IMG/VR virus record: IMGVR_UViG_3300044695_006420
Location: 1 to 40,449 of that record
Reading direction: 5' to 3' (one strand)
Source: a virus
DNA length: 40,449 nucleotides
Made by a program: the position numbers and the translations under genes. Below the pieces are notes generated by a model. That model saw nothing but the letters and a program-made list of their open reading frames with translations. It was not told the origin of the DNA and did no database searches. This document shows positions 28,622-36,132 of this stretch, one piece after another (position 1 is the first letter of the stretch; the number at the start of each line of letters is the position of its first letter).

Positions 28622-29232
28622 TACGATGCCAATATTGTTCTACATTTATTTATAAAGAATCCATCTCTTCTCTTAAATCGTGATTCAAATGCATGATAAA
28701 TTTGATCATCATAAGTTGTCCCATAACCAAAGTAGATATCATTTTCTAACAGTGTGTGTGGTGATTCAACATGAGATGGGTATAACATCTTTACTTCAAT
28801 ACCTTTTTCTTTAGATGAGTGTGTCATTTCAGCACCACAGTCGGACCTGTAATTTGTTTCAAAGCTAGGTCTACCCAACATAGTATATGTTTTAATACTA
28901 AAGACCATAAATGCGGGTGCCGCATGTATGATAGCATTTTTAATCTTAGGTGCTCTTTGTGCCATTGAATAGATTCCGATGTTATTTTTACACCAATCAA
29001 CGGCAGTATGAATTATTGTATTATTGAGGGGAATTGAGTCAATATCAAATAACACGATAATTTCATTTTCATCCTCAATTTTATTCAGATAGTCGTTAAC
29101 ACATTTACCGTGACTTACCCAATCTGTAATATTCATTTGATCAATGTTGTAACCGTATTTTTCAAATACTCTTTTCTGTAAATTAACAATCTCGGGATTT
29201 ATGACATTGTTATAAAATGTAATTATTCTCAT
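28621..29232 (-). CDS. Glycosyltransferase-like protein
   Basis: A 203-aa protein that begins MRIITFYNNVINPEIVNLQK. The GT-A core is suggested by NEIIVLFDIDSIPLNNTIIH (DxD-like DID), APAFMVFSIKTYTMLGRPSF, DCGAEMTHSSKEKGIEVKML and the ending ...YHAFESRFKRRDGFFINKC. It is the first gene of the GT operon, with TATATTTATG 6 nt before the ATG. Assignment to a GT family is less certain than for its neighbours. Confidence 0.6.
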   Translation of the reverse strand: MRIITFYNNVINPEIVNLQKRVFEKYGYNIDQMNITDWVSHGKCVNDYLNKIEDENEIIVLFDIDSIPLNNTIIHTAVDWCKNNIGIYSMAQRAPKIKNAIIHAAPAFMVFSIKTYTMLGRPSFETNYRSDCGAEMTHSSKEKGIEVKMLYPSHVESPHTLLENDIYFGYGTTYDDQIYHAFESRFKRRDGFFINKCRTILAS

Positions 29233-29238
29233 ACTATC

Positions 29239-29245
29239 ATAAATA
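29239..29245 (-). promoter_or_regulatory. TATTTAT promoter-like box
   Basis: TATATTTATG on the minus strand, 6 nt before the ATG at 29232. It is the likely promoter of the four-gene glycosyltransferase operon. Confidence 0.45.
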
Positions 29246-29278
29246 TAACAGATAATATTTCTGAATAAAGAAATGTTT

Positions 29279-29836
29279 TTAATGTCTGATATTATAATAG
29301 ATCTCCGGCGTGATTATAAAATTGGTTGTAGTGTTTTGTAATTTATCAACAAACTCAAAATCCTCACCATCATCATTACCATCAAAAACCATATTTGAGT
29401 ACTTATTTTTAAATGATATTGATATTCCAACTCGGTTTCTAATAAGATTATTTCTAGTTAATTCAGGATATATCTTACCATCCGTTGTTTTCATTCTCCA
29501 AACAACAAAATCGTATGATGTGTATTTCTCCGTTAATGTTTTAACATAATCTTGGTGTATTGTGTCATCATCATCCAAAAAACCAATCCATTCTGTTTGA
29601 CACATTTTAATACCCTCATTCCTAACTAAACCAGCATTACCATGTCTCTCACCCTTTTTACCTAACTTTTCTAAGTTGAATGTTCGTATTCTTGGGTCCT
29701 CAAATTCTTTCCCAACAACACCATCGTAAAGAACAAAACAATCCCAATTTGGGTTTGTTTGATTAAGTAAGGATTGAATTGTATTATCTAGTGTAGGTCT
29801 ATTAATTGACGGTATTATAAATGTAATTAAACTCAT
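29279..29836 (-). CDS. GT2-type glycosyltransferase
   Basis: A 185-aa protein that begins SLITFIIPSINRPTLDNTIQ after Met. Core GT2 features: NWDCFVLYDGVVG, RHGNAGLVRNEGIKMCQTEW and IGFLDDDDTIHQDYVKTLTE (DxD, about 92-96), then FVVWRMKTTDGKI. It is short: the acceptor half ends at FEFVDKLQNTTTNFIITPEI. It is transcribed with the tagged genes upstream (29836 overlaps the next start by 1 bp), not with the other four. Confidence 0.75.
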   Translation of the reverse strand: MSLITFIIPSINRPTLDNTIQSLLNQTNPNWDCFVLYDGVVGKEFEDPRIRTFNLEKLGKKGERHGNAGLVRNEGIKMCQTEWIGFLDDDDTIHQDYVKTLTEKYTSYDFVVWRMKTTDGKIYPELTRNNLIRNRVGISISFKNKYSNMVFDGNDDGEDFEFVDKLQNTTTNFIITPEIYYNIRH

Positions 29837-30144
29837 TAGTTATGTTTTTTTCTACCTTGACAATGAGCCTTCTGACTGAAACCTTTTGGACTATTACAAT
29901 TAATAGATCTTTTATATTTCTCAGACCATTTTTCTTCAATTGGTTCTTTTGATAATTTGTTCTTCCAAAAATTGAATAGGTTTTTCTTATCATATTCTTT
30001 TTTTCTTTGATCCCAACCACAGTCGTGGCATAAATAAGGATGGTTGTCACTCTTCTCTATATCCCAAGAGTGTTCACACTTTTCACATTCAATTTTGTCA
30101 TTGAATATTCTATCTGCCTGTTTTTCTGTTAGTAGTATTTTCAT
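29836..30144 (-). CDS. Tagged zinc-ribbon protein with basic KGFSQK tail
   Basis: A 102-aa protein that begins MKILLTEKQADRIFNDKIEC. A zinc ribbon is formed by C20-x2-C23 (CEKC) and C39-x2-C42 (CHDC). A Lys/Trp-rich helix (LFNFWKNKLSKEPIEEKWSE) and a tail (NCNSPKGFSQKAHCQGRKKH) follow. The tail KG[YF][ST]QK also occurs in 14229-15341. It probably binds nucleic acid or protein. It overlaps neighbours by 1 and 4 bp. Confidence 0.7.
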   Translation of the reverse strand: MKILLTEKQADRIFNDKIECEKCEHSWDIEKSDNHPYLCHDCGWDQRKKEYDKKNLFNFWKNKLSKEPIEEKWSEKYKRSINCNSPKGFSQKAHCQGRKKHN

Positions 30145-30488
30145 TCTTCACAATTTGAATCTTCATATAATCCGTATAAATAGTCATAGAACTTATTCTC
30201 AGCATATAGTTCAACATCTTCTCTTACCTCCCACATTTCTTCTGATGGTCTTTTTTTGTCATTGTTATCTTCGTCTTCATCATCCTCATCACAATATCCT
30301 TCGTCACAATAGTAAAAACTAATCCCTTGTCCGATACAAAAGTCAGCATAGTCCGGAGCATCCTCAAAATCACAGGGGTCTTGTATTTCGGTTTGATATT
30401 CAATTATATCGTCAATCTTTTTAAGTTCAATTCCTCTTCTTAATAATCTAAGGCTCAGTTCTTGTGACTCTGTTATTATTATTTTCAT
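30141..30488 (-). CDS. Small acidic tagged protein
   Basis: A 115-aa protein that begins MKIIITESQELSLRLLRRGI. It has a Cys-containing, very acidic centre (YCDEGYCDEDDEDEDNNDKK) and a helical, acidic end (EDVELYAENKFYDYLYGLYE). It overlaps both neighbours by 4 bp (ATGA). No domain was recognised. Confidence 0.75.
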   Translation of the reverse strand: MKIIITESQELSLRLLRRGIELKKIDDIIEYQTEIQDPCDFEDAPDYADFCIGQGISFYYCDEGYCDEDDEDEDNNDKKRPSEEMWEVREDVELYAENKFYDYLYGLYEDSNCEE

Positions 30489-31222
30489 CTTCTTAATATT
30501 GGTATTACCTCTTCAGCAAAGAAGTTCATAACTTCATCTTCTATTTGCATGTCTTGGAGTTTATCTTGTAATCTTATATCATCCTCTAAGACGTTGTAGA
30601 AATCGTATCCAGTAATAAAACCTCTTTTGTCTGTTGATATCACACCCAAAAATTCTTCATCTTCAAATGTTATTTCACCAAAATAATTTATTTCATCACC
30701 ATCTTGATATTCTTCAGAAAATGTATAAGTCATCGGCATGTCCATAACATCATATGTAAACTTTTCACCTTCCCTTTGATCAACGTCGTAATCTTCTTCA
30801 TCACTATATGTAAAATCTTCAGCATTACCCCCTTTATCCACAAACTTTTTGAATGCTCTCATCATTGTTTGTTCTGATGGTCTTAACTCACTTCCTTCTT
30901 TAACTTTTTTGTATAGATCTAAAATACGATCAAAGCTTTCATTCAAAGATTCTAAACCAATTTCAGATTCGTAATACTTTTTTAATTGTGTGTTGAACGT
31001 GTCTTCCATTGTCGATATTATACTATCGTACATATTCCACCAATCCTTGATTTCTGTGTTCACAACAATGTCTAATGCGGCATTATAAACATCAATTGAG
31101 TACTCTTTAAAGTTAAAGTTTTTATAATTCTCAATATCAACATGGGTAGTTGCAGCTTCCTCAACAGCTTTTATTAGATCCTTTAATCTTCTTTTAACCC
31201 ATATTTGACCTGGTGTCATCAT
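30485..31222 (-). CDS. Acidic multi-part protein with internal LNE site
   Basis: A 245-aa protein that begins MMTPGQIWVKRRLKDLIKAV; the start ATGATG overlaps the upstream TGA. The N-terminal 90 residues are helical. SLNESFDRILDLYKKVKEGS (about 94-113) resembles a tag placed internally, with L-N-E. Next come ELRPSEQTMMRAFKKFVDKG, a highly acidic stretch and a beta-rich C-terminal part (EINYFGEITFEDEEFLGVIS). It may be two proteins fused or a cleavable proprotein. The function is unknown. Confidence 0.65.
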   Translation of the reverse strand: MMTPGQIWVKRRLKDLIKAVEEAATTHVDIENYKNFNFKEYSIDVYNAALDIVVNTEIKDWWNMYDSIISTMEDTFNTQLKKYYESEIGLESLNESFDRILDLYKKVKEGSELRPSEQTMMRAFKKFVDKGGNAEDFTYSDEEDYDVDQREGEKFTYDVMDMPMTYTFSEEYQDGDEINYFGEITFEDEEFLGVISTDKRGFITGYDFYNVLEDDIRLQDKLQDMQIEDEVMNFFAEEVIPILRR

Positions 31223-32097
31223 AACTGTATTTCTTCTTTTGTTTTATTGTCATAAACTCTGAATGGTTCCGCAATTACAACCCAATCAATGTATTTGTAA
31301 TCTCTATTTCTGTCCCAAGCATTTTCGTTTAACTTAACTTGGATTGTTTTCTTACCAAATTCAGGGTGTTCCATAATTAAATCTGTTCCAAACACCATAT
31401 CAATTAAATCTCCTTCACCACCTTGATATAATAACTTAAATCCTTTATCTTCCAATTCTTTTTTAACTTTGTTCTCAGCCTTTTCACCTACATCAGATCT
31501 GTAAGTAATGTTCTTTACGTAATCAAAAAGTGTTGTTGGGTCTTTGAAGTATTTTTTTAATAATCTCGGTAAAACTGATTTGATTGTGAGTAACCCTTCT
31601 TTTGTGTTACCCATTATCTTATCAATAATTGGTTTAGCCTCAGGTGATTTGTAGAGTAGATCAGTTAGTAATTCCGCTAAATCAGCAGTGTTGGTATTTA
31701 ATTTGTTAACGGGTATCCATTTACCATTAATTAAAACAATTTTTCCACCTTCAACTCTATCTTTAATAAAATAATAAAGAGCCCCTTTTGATAATTTGTC
31801 CATTTCAAATAAAAGTTGAGCACCCTCTTTGAATTTTCTTTTTTGTTCGGGACTAAATGGCGATTTAACTGATTCTAACGCCTCATCTATTATCGCTTGG
31901 AGACCTAAACCATCGTTTACATATAACCATTTTTGTAGGTAAGATATTCTTCTACAAAGTTGATACTTTTCATTATTGTCCTTGAACTGATCGCAAGCAC
32001 CATACTTTTCAACTTGTTCATTTAATACAGATTCCGTGATGACATTTTTAATCAATTCTTTGATTCTGTTAATATCTTCTTTTAATAGTTTTTCCAT
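31219..32097 (-). CDS. Tagged PD-(D/E)XK-like nuclease
   Basis: A 292-aa protein that begins MEKLLKEDINRIKELIKNVI then TESVLNEQ (ITE, LNE). Residues about 32-190 are mostly helical with three cysteines. The C-terminal 100 residues fit the restriction-endonuclease-like fold: GEKAENKVKKELEDKGF (E208), GGEGDLIDMVF (D230/D233) and KTIQVKLNE (Q-x-K, 253-255), ending in WVVIAEPF. The order E...D...QxK is typical, though activity is untested. It is the first gene of the operon that runs to 29279, with a TATTTAT box 5 nt before the ATG. Confidence 0.6.
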   Translation of the reverse strand: MEKLLKEDINRIKELIKNVITESVLNEQVEKYGACDQFKDNNEKYQLCRRISYLQKWLYVNDGLGLQAIIDEALESVKSPFSPEQKRKFKEGAQLLFEMDKLSKGALYYFIKDRVEGGKIVLINGKWIPVNKLNTNTADLAELLTDLLYKSPEAKPIIDKIMGNTKEGLLTIKSVLPRLLKKYFKDPTTLFDYVKNITYRSDVGEKAENKVKKELEDKGFKLLYQGGEGDLIDMVFGTDLIMEHPEFGKKTIQVKLNENAWDRNRDYKYIDWVVIAEPFRVYDNKTKEEIQL

Positions 32098-32102
32098 TTA
32101 CA

Positions 32103-32109
32103 ATAAATA
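32103..32109 (-). promoter_or_regulatory. TATTTAT promoter-like box
   Basis: TATATTTATT on the minus strand, 5 nt before the ATG at 32097. Confidence 0.45.
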
Positions 32110-32111
32110 TA

Positions 32112-32846
32112 TTAAAATTCAAATATCATATAATCTTCTTCACGTTCTTCTTGATAATTCATATTGTGTTGAATTGTTACTAATTGTTCTTTGAAGTGGA
32201 AACTAACACTACCTCTTGATCCTTCGTCTATTTCCCAACCCCCATGAAAAATTTCTAACAGAAAATATACAAGATCTTCTATTCTACCATCCAAACTCTC
32301 TTCGTCTTTTGATGATGTTATTTCACCCTCAATCCAACCGCTATCCCCACTTCCATCATATGTAACTTGTAAAAAATCACCATATTTATCAATCATTTCA
32401 TTAATAAAGTCAGGGTTTTCAAGCATCTTATTTACTGGTTTATCATTTCTCATATTCCAAGGTAATGAAAGTGATACGAGTTCTTTGAAAGTCTTTTCAA
32501 GTGAGGTGCTCTCAGTATTCATTTCATAATGGTCATATGTTACGTCAATAACGTTTCTATTGGCAGTTATACAAAATGTTAATGTCCCATTTTCATTATC
32601 ATAATATCCATCATAAAAATTACCAGTATCAAAATCATCTCTAATATCCGCAAATAAATCTAATATGGAGTCAGGTAAAGATAATTCACCACTAACGTCT
32701 CTACCTCTATATGTTGGCCCATCAAGTGTATCCCATTCTGAATCGTAACATCTATAATTATAACAAACACCATCTTCCATATTCAAGGCGTTTAAAACCA
32801 AAGACATTTTTTTCAAATCTTTTATTTGTTGTTGTGTTAGTTCCAT
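32112..32846 (-). CDS. Hypothetical protein
   Basis: A 244-aa protein. The ATG at 32846 (MELTQQQIKDLKKMSLVLNA) is preferred over an in-frame one 11 codons upstream because the longer frame runs through a TATTTAT box. It is acidic, with alternating strands (NGTLTFCITANRNVIDVTYD; RGSVSFHFKEQLVTIQHNMN) and the repeated pattern YDGSGDSGWIEGEITSSKDE. No tag and no recognised domain. Confidence 0.65.
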   Translation of the reverse strand: MELTQQQIKDLKKMSLVLNALNMEDGVCYNYRCYDSEWDTLDGPTYRGRDVSGELSLPDSILDLFADIRDDFDTGNFYDGYYDNENGTLTFCITANRNVIDVTYDHYEMNTESTSLEKTFKELVSLSLPWNMRNDKPVNKMLENPDFINEMIDKYGDFLQVTYDGSGDSGWIEGEITSSKDEESLDGRIEDLVYFLLEIFHGGWEIDEGSRGSVSFHFKEQLVTIQHNMNYQEEREEDYMIFEF

Positions 32847-32859
32847 ATTCTTTTTAATA

Positions 32860-32866
32860 ATAAATA
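32860..32866 (-). promoter_or_regulatory. TATTTAT promoter-like box
   Basis: CTATTTATTA on the minus strand, 13 nt before the ATG at 32846. Confidence 0.35.
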
Positions 32867-32868
32867 GT

Positions 32869-33222
32869 TTAATCTTCAAACTCTAACTTCTGAGTTCGCA
32901 TTACCCAACTTGGTCTTTCACCTGACATTAAAATCCTCATCCAATCAGACGCAGATGGTATGTGTCCGTCGCAATCTTCTCTAACGTGTTGTTCCCCCAC
33001 ATATCTTGTATAAACAGTTTTACCGTCACTATTCTTGAATTCAGACCCAAACTTTTGTTCCATCTCAAAAATACCTTCACTGTGGTGTCTAAACGCTCTG
33101 TGTAATGAATGACCATACCATCCTTTGGTTTCGTCTAACCAGTTATGAAGATGAATGTAATCTTCCCATTTTCCTCCGTACTTCTTTGCGGAACTTTTTG
33201 AATGTAGTATTGGGTGCGCCAT
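32869..33222 (-). CDS. DUF6915-like protein
   Basis: A 117-aa protein matching the DUF6915 pattern as I remember it: MAHPILHSKSSAKKYGGKWE, DYIHLHNWLDETKGWYGHSL, HRAFRHHSEGIFEMEQKFG, VYTRYVGEQHVREDCDGHIP and SASDWMRIL. The His-rich, strongly conserved motifs suggest a metal site, but the family's function is unknown. It lies 1 bp from the gene upstream. Confidence 0.75.
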   Translation of the reverse strand: MAHPILHSKSSAKKYGGKWEDYIHLHNWLDETKGWYGHSLHRAFRHHSEGIFEMEQKFGSEFKNSDGKTVYTRYVGEQHVREDCDGHIPSASDWMRILMSGERPSWVMRTQKLEFED

Positions 33223-33223
33223 A

Positions 33224-33508
33224 TTATGATTTTTTAATTTTTGATGATTGTTCTATAAAGTATTTGATTGTTTTATTAGTATTGGCGATATTCTCATCAC
33301 CTTTAACTAATTCAGGGTTTTTATTTTCAACAAACTCAAATAGTTTCATTTTCAAATATTTTCTATTCCCTTCTATTTGAAATGATCTATCGTCCTCAAT
33401 AACTAATGAGGGGAAGTTTGAGTTATATAAGTTTTCAGGTGGGAAGATCACCTTATGGTGTCTTGTTAAATAAAAAAACAGTTCCCTATTTAATTGTGGT
33501 TGTATCAC
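33224..33508 (-). CDS. Hypothetical protein, GTG start
   Basis: A 94-aa protein starting at a GTG (33508): MIQPQLNRELFFYLTRHHKV. It contains IFPPENLYNSNFPSLVIEDD and a helical Lys-rich end. The start is uncertain because no ATG lies at the right place. It abuts 32869-33222. No domain was recognised. Confidence 0.5.
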   Translation of the reverse strand: MIQPQLNRELFFYLTRHHKVIFPPENLYNSNFPSLVIEDDRSFQIEGNRKYLKMKLFEFVENKNPELVKGDENIANTNKTIKYFIEQSSKIKKS

Positions 33509-33555
33509 TATTAAATAATAAGAACTGTTTTAATAAAATTAAATGTATAATTAAA

Positions 33556-34041
33556 TTAACTTAAAAACTTCAACTTATACATTGTTGAGTAGATTAACTC
33601 CTGTACGGTATCAATTTGGTTTTGAATATAACTATCCTCAACTGAATCTCTATTTTTTTCAATGACATCTAATACGTGAGTAAAATAAGACATAACTTGT
33701 TTTTTACTTTTGTATGAAGACATTTTATAAGTTTTATAATTACTCATTAAACCGTATTTACCCTGATAGGATTCTACTAACCCATCAGTTAAATCATCAA
33801 TTCCTTCGTAATACTTTTGAAGTGCTTTGTGTTCAGCATAAGATTTAGTACCTAAATGGAAAATATGTACTTGCGTTTGTGAATGTAATAGATGACAAAC
33901 CATTTCACAAAATCCTTCATTTTCATTAGTATCTTCTGAAGTTTCTTCCTCTTGATCCTCTTCTTTATCATCTTCTTGTTCAAAAAGATTTCTTTTGATC
34001 AATTCTTCTTTTAATTTTTCACTTAAATCAAACTTATTCAT
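33556..34041 (-). CDS. DUF5856-like helical protein
   Basis: A 161-aa protein that begins MNKFDLSEKLKEELIKRNLF (then EQ), a tag-like helix ending L-F-E. An acidic linker (residues about 22-42) follows, then a helical bundle: MVCHLLHSQTQVHIFHLGTK, SYAEHKALQKYYEGIDDLTD, GLVESYQGKYGL. This pattern matches the ferritin-like DUF5856 family found in phages, as I recall. The histidines and glutamates could form a metal site. A TATTTAT box lies 15 nt upstream. Confidence 0.65.
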   Translation of the reverse strand: MNKFDLSEKLKEELIKRNLFEQEDDKEEDQEEETSEDTNENEGFCEMVCHLLHSQTQVHIFHLGTKSYAEHKALQKYYEGIDDLTDGLVESYQGKYGLMSNYKTYKMSSYKSKKQVMSYFTHVLDVIEKNRDSVEDSYIQNQIDTVQELIYSTMYKLKFLS

Positions 34042-34056
34042 AATATATTTTTAGTA

Positions 34057-34063
34057 ATAAATA
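34057..34063 (-). promoter_or_regulatory. TATTTAT promoter-like box
   Basis: GATATTTATTA on the minus strand, 15 nt before the ATG at 34041. Confidence 0.4.
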
Positions 34064-34074
34064 TCTGTGAGTTT

Positions 34075-34572
34075 CTATTTCTCCACCAAATCTTTATCGT
34101 GTATGATCACAAGTTCTCTTCCAAAGAATGGATCTAACTCTTTCATTTTTCTTTCAATCTCAGGATAATCAGTCCAAACTTTAACTCCTTCGTTCTCAGG
34201 ACTATAATCATTATCAACCAAATATTGAACTACCGAGTTTTCTTCGGTTGTTATAAATCCGTGAGCAAAGTATCTTGGAACATACACCTCATCACCCTCA
34301 TTCATCTCAAAGAAAAATACTTTATTGTAATCTTCAGATACTGGTCTCATATCAATAACGAAGTCCAATATCTTACCTGAAATGACCTTAATTAGTTTGG
34401 CTTGAGCATATTCATTCTTTTGGAAATGTAACCCCCGAAGTGTGTATTTACGGGGGTTTGTACTGATATTACTCTGTAACCAATTCTTATCTAACTTAGT
34501 AAGATCTAATGGGCTAAATGTTCCTCGTATGTCTCTGAAAACTCTGTTCTCAATAAAATGCGCTTTCTCCAT
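34075..34572 (-). CDS. rmlC: dTDP-4-dehydrorhamnose 3,5-epimerase-like cupin (RmlC type)
   Basis: A 165-aa protein, typical RmlC length. Key parts: FRDIRGTFSPLDL, the catalytic-His motif TLRGLHFQKNEYAQAKLIKV, FVIDMRPVSEDYNK with the Asp partner, and GDEVYVPRYFAHGFITTEEN. It epimerises dTDP-4-keto-6-deoxyhexose at C3 and C5. No other rhamnose-pathway gene is visible, so it would need host precursors or serve a different sugar. It overlaps 34572-35279 by 1 bp. Confidence 0.8.
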   Translation of the reverse strand: MEKAHFIENRVFRDIRGTFSPLDLTKLDKNWLQSNISTNPRKYTLRGLHFQKNEYAQAKLIKVISGKILDFVIDMRPVSEDYNKVFFFEMNEGDEVYVPRYFAHGFITTEENSVVQYLVDNDYSPENEGVKVWTDYPEIERKMKELDPFFGRELVIIHDKDLVEK

Positions 34573-35279
34573 TACAAAAATTTAATTTCATTTGTTATTG
34601 GGTTCCAATCAATGTGCCAAGGTAAATGTGAATATAGGTATCGCTCATTCAACATAGAGGCATTGAAGTGGTGTGTATGTCCATCATAGTGGTGTCCGTA
34701 ACCAGTGTGGATGTGTCCACAGATATGGATCTTTGGTTTGATTTGTTTGATTCGCTCCGCAAGTAATTCACAACCCAAATGAACATTGCGGTTACCTTCA
34801 ACATCATCCAAAATACCCCAAGCCGGACCGTGAGTAATCAAGATGTCAACATCTTCAGGTATCATATCCCATACCGCTTTCAACTCTTCACCATTTCGTG
34901 GTAAGTTAAATGCCCAATTATAGAACTCAGGTTGCCAAGGACTACCCCAAATTTTAACAGTGTTTACATTAGGATCGTGTGGATCACTATCCCCAACATT
35001 AACCCAATCATCTTGGAGATATGTAATGGTATCGTATAGACCGACAATCTCTTTTACTTTTTCAACATTGTTTTGGAAACCCCAATCGTGATTACCCGCA
35101 ATGAATACTTTGTGGTGGTAGTTATCGATTTTATCATACCAAGATGCAAACTCACGGATCTCGTGTTCATAACCCATAGAACTAATATCACCCGCATGGA
35201 TTAACAAATCACCACCAGGTAAGTCACCTGTAATGTGTTTGTGTTTGTTGTGTGTGTCAGAAATTATTGTTAGTCTCAT
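34572..35279 (-). CDS. Calcineurin-like metallophosphoesterase
   Basis: A 235-aa protein with all metal-binding motifs in order: ISDTHNKH (D8, H10), LLIHAGDISS (D31), FIAGNHDWGF (62-65), ITHGPAWGILDD and ICGHIHTGYGH. The short GNHDW..-type core and the ending FNASMLNERY resemble the MPPED/239AB group. The substrate is unknown (phosphodi- or monoesters, possibly cyclic nucleotides). It overlaps neighbours by 1 and 4 bp. Confidence 0.85.
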   Translation of the reverse strand: MRLTIISDTHNKHKHITGDLPGGDLLIHAGDISSMGYEHEIREFASWYDKIDNYHHKVFIAGNHDWGFQNNVEKVKEIVGLYDTITYLQDDWVNVGDSDPHDPNVNTVKIWGSPWQPEFYNWAFNLPRNGEELKAVWDMIPEDVDILITHGPAWGILDDVEGNRNVHLGCELLAERIKQIKPKIHICGHIHTGYGHHYDGHTHHFNASMLNERYLYSHLPWHIDWNPITNEIKFL

Positions 35280-35650
35280 ATCTTAATCCATTTATTATCG
35301 TGATTATATTTAAAAGATCCAATGTGTTCACGATTCCACTCTTTTGGATCTATCAAAGATAGGAATATTTTTCCATCTACCCCATAATATAGGTGATAAA
35401 TTTTTCCAATTACAGGTTCAAAGCTGAATTTTGCTTTGTAGACCAAGTCGTTCCACCTGTATTCCTCAATCAGTTTTTCATATTCTTTTTTGAGTTCCTC
35501 AAACTTGTCTTCAAATTGTTGATTAACATGATTAATTCTTGGGGTTTTCCAAAACTGAATATCGTTTACAACAATTGCCGGCGCACCAACGTTTGATCCG
35601 TAAGGTAGTAAAGCGGGGTTGTCAGCAACATTGTCGGGTTTTTCACTCAT
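35276..35650 (-). CDS. DUF2452-like protein
   Basis: A 124-aa protein with the family pattern as I recall it: KPDNVADNPALLPYGSNVGA, PAIVVNDIQFWKT, QQFEDKFEELKKEYEKLIEE, YRWNDLVYKAKFSFEPVIGK and IYHLYYGVDGKIFLSLIDPK. The function is unknown. DUF2452 members occur in many Bacteroidota and some phages. It is the first gene of the operon with the phosphoesterase and epimerase. Confidence 0.7.
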   Translation of the reverse strand: MSEKPDNVADNPALLPYGSNVGAPAIVVNDIQFWKTPRINHVNQQFEDKFEELKKEYEKLIEEYRWNDLVYKAKFSFEPVIGKIYHLYYGVDGKIFLSLIDPKEWNREHIGSFKYNHDNKWIKI

Positions 35651-35685
35651 ACCCTAAAAATAAATGATTTGTGTTGTTAAATCAA

Positions 35686-36132
35686 CTATGGTTTTGAATA
35701 ATAACTGATTTTGTTTTGGGCGTTTTCTATTAACCACCCGTCAACATTTGGAACTTTCATTAAGAAGTCCAACTCATATGAATAAGCCCAATACTCTTCT
35801 TGGTTTGGGTTCATATTTCTTCCGTAGATCAACAGATGATAACTTTCGTGGATAAGTATTGCACATATATTATAGATGTTACCAAAGTTCATCTCTGAAG
35901 TTGGGATAAGGATGGTATGTGGTGGTTCAGTTGTTGCAAATGTATTATTCCAATAACCGATATTATTACATTTGGTGATGATGTTATTATACTTAACCGT
36001 GTCGTATTTTTGTATGGTATCTAACGCCTGTTGGACTTTACCTTTCCAACCATCCCCAACATCCGCAATATTAATTTGAGATATAGAGGATGACCAAAAC
36101 ATTAACGATATCAAAAGTTGCCATATTTTCAT
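35686..36132 (-). CDS. Exported HExxH zincin-like protein
   Basis: A 148-aa protein. An N-terminal hydrophobic segment (MKIWQLLISLMFWSSSISQI) suggests a signal peptide. AILIHESYHLL (about 92-101) carries the zincin motif HESYH (95-99), and E112/E113 in NQEEYWAYSYELDFL could be the third metal ligand. It is small for a protease, so it may be a metal-binding relative. It overlaps 36129-36596 by 4 bp and is the last gene of the exported-protein operon. Confidence 0.65.
   Translation of the reverse strand: MKIWQLLISLMFWSSSISQINIADVGDGWKGKVQQALDTIQKYDTVKYNNIITKCNNIGYWNNTFATTEPPHTILIPTSEMNFGNIYNICAILIHESYHLLIYGRNMNPNQEEYWAYSYELDFLMKVPNVDGWLIENAQNKISYYSKP

Noticed and set aside
223-34063. T4 late promoters (TATAAATA)
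   Set aside because: The boxes read TATTTAT on the coding strand. Most lack the full TATAAATA in the correct orientation, so the T4 label was not used.
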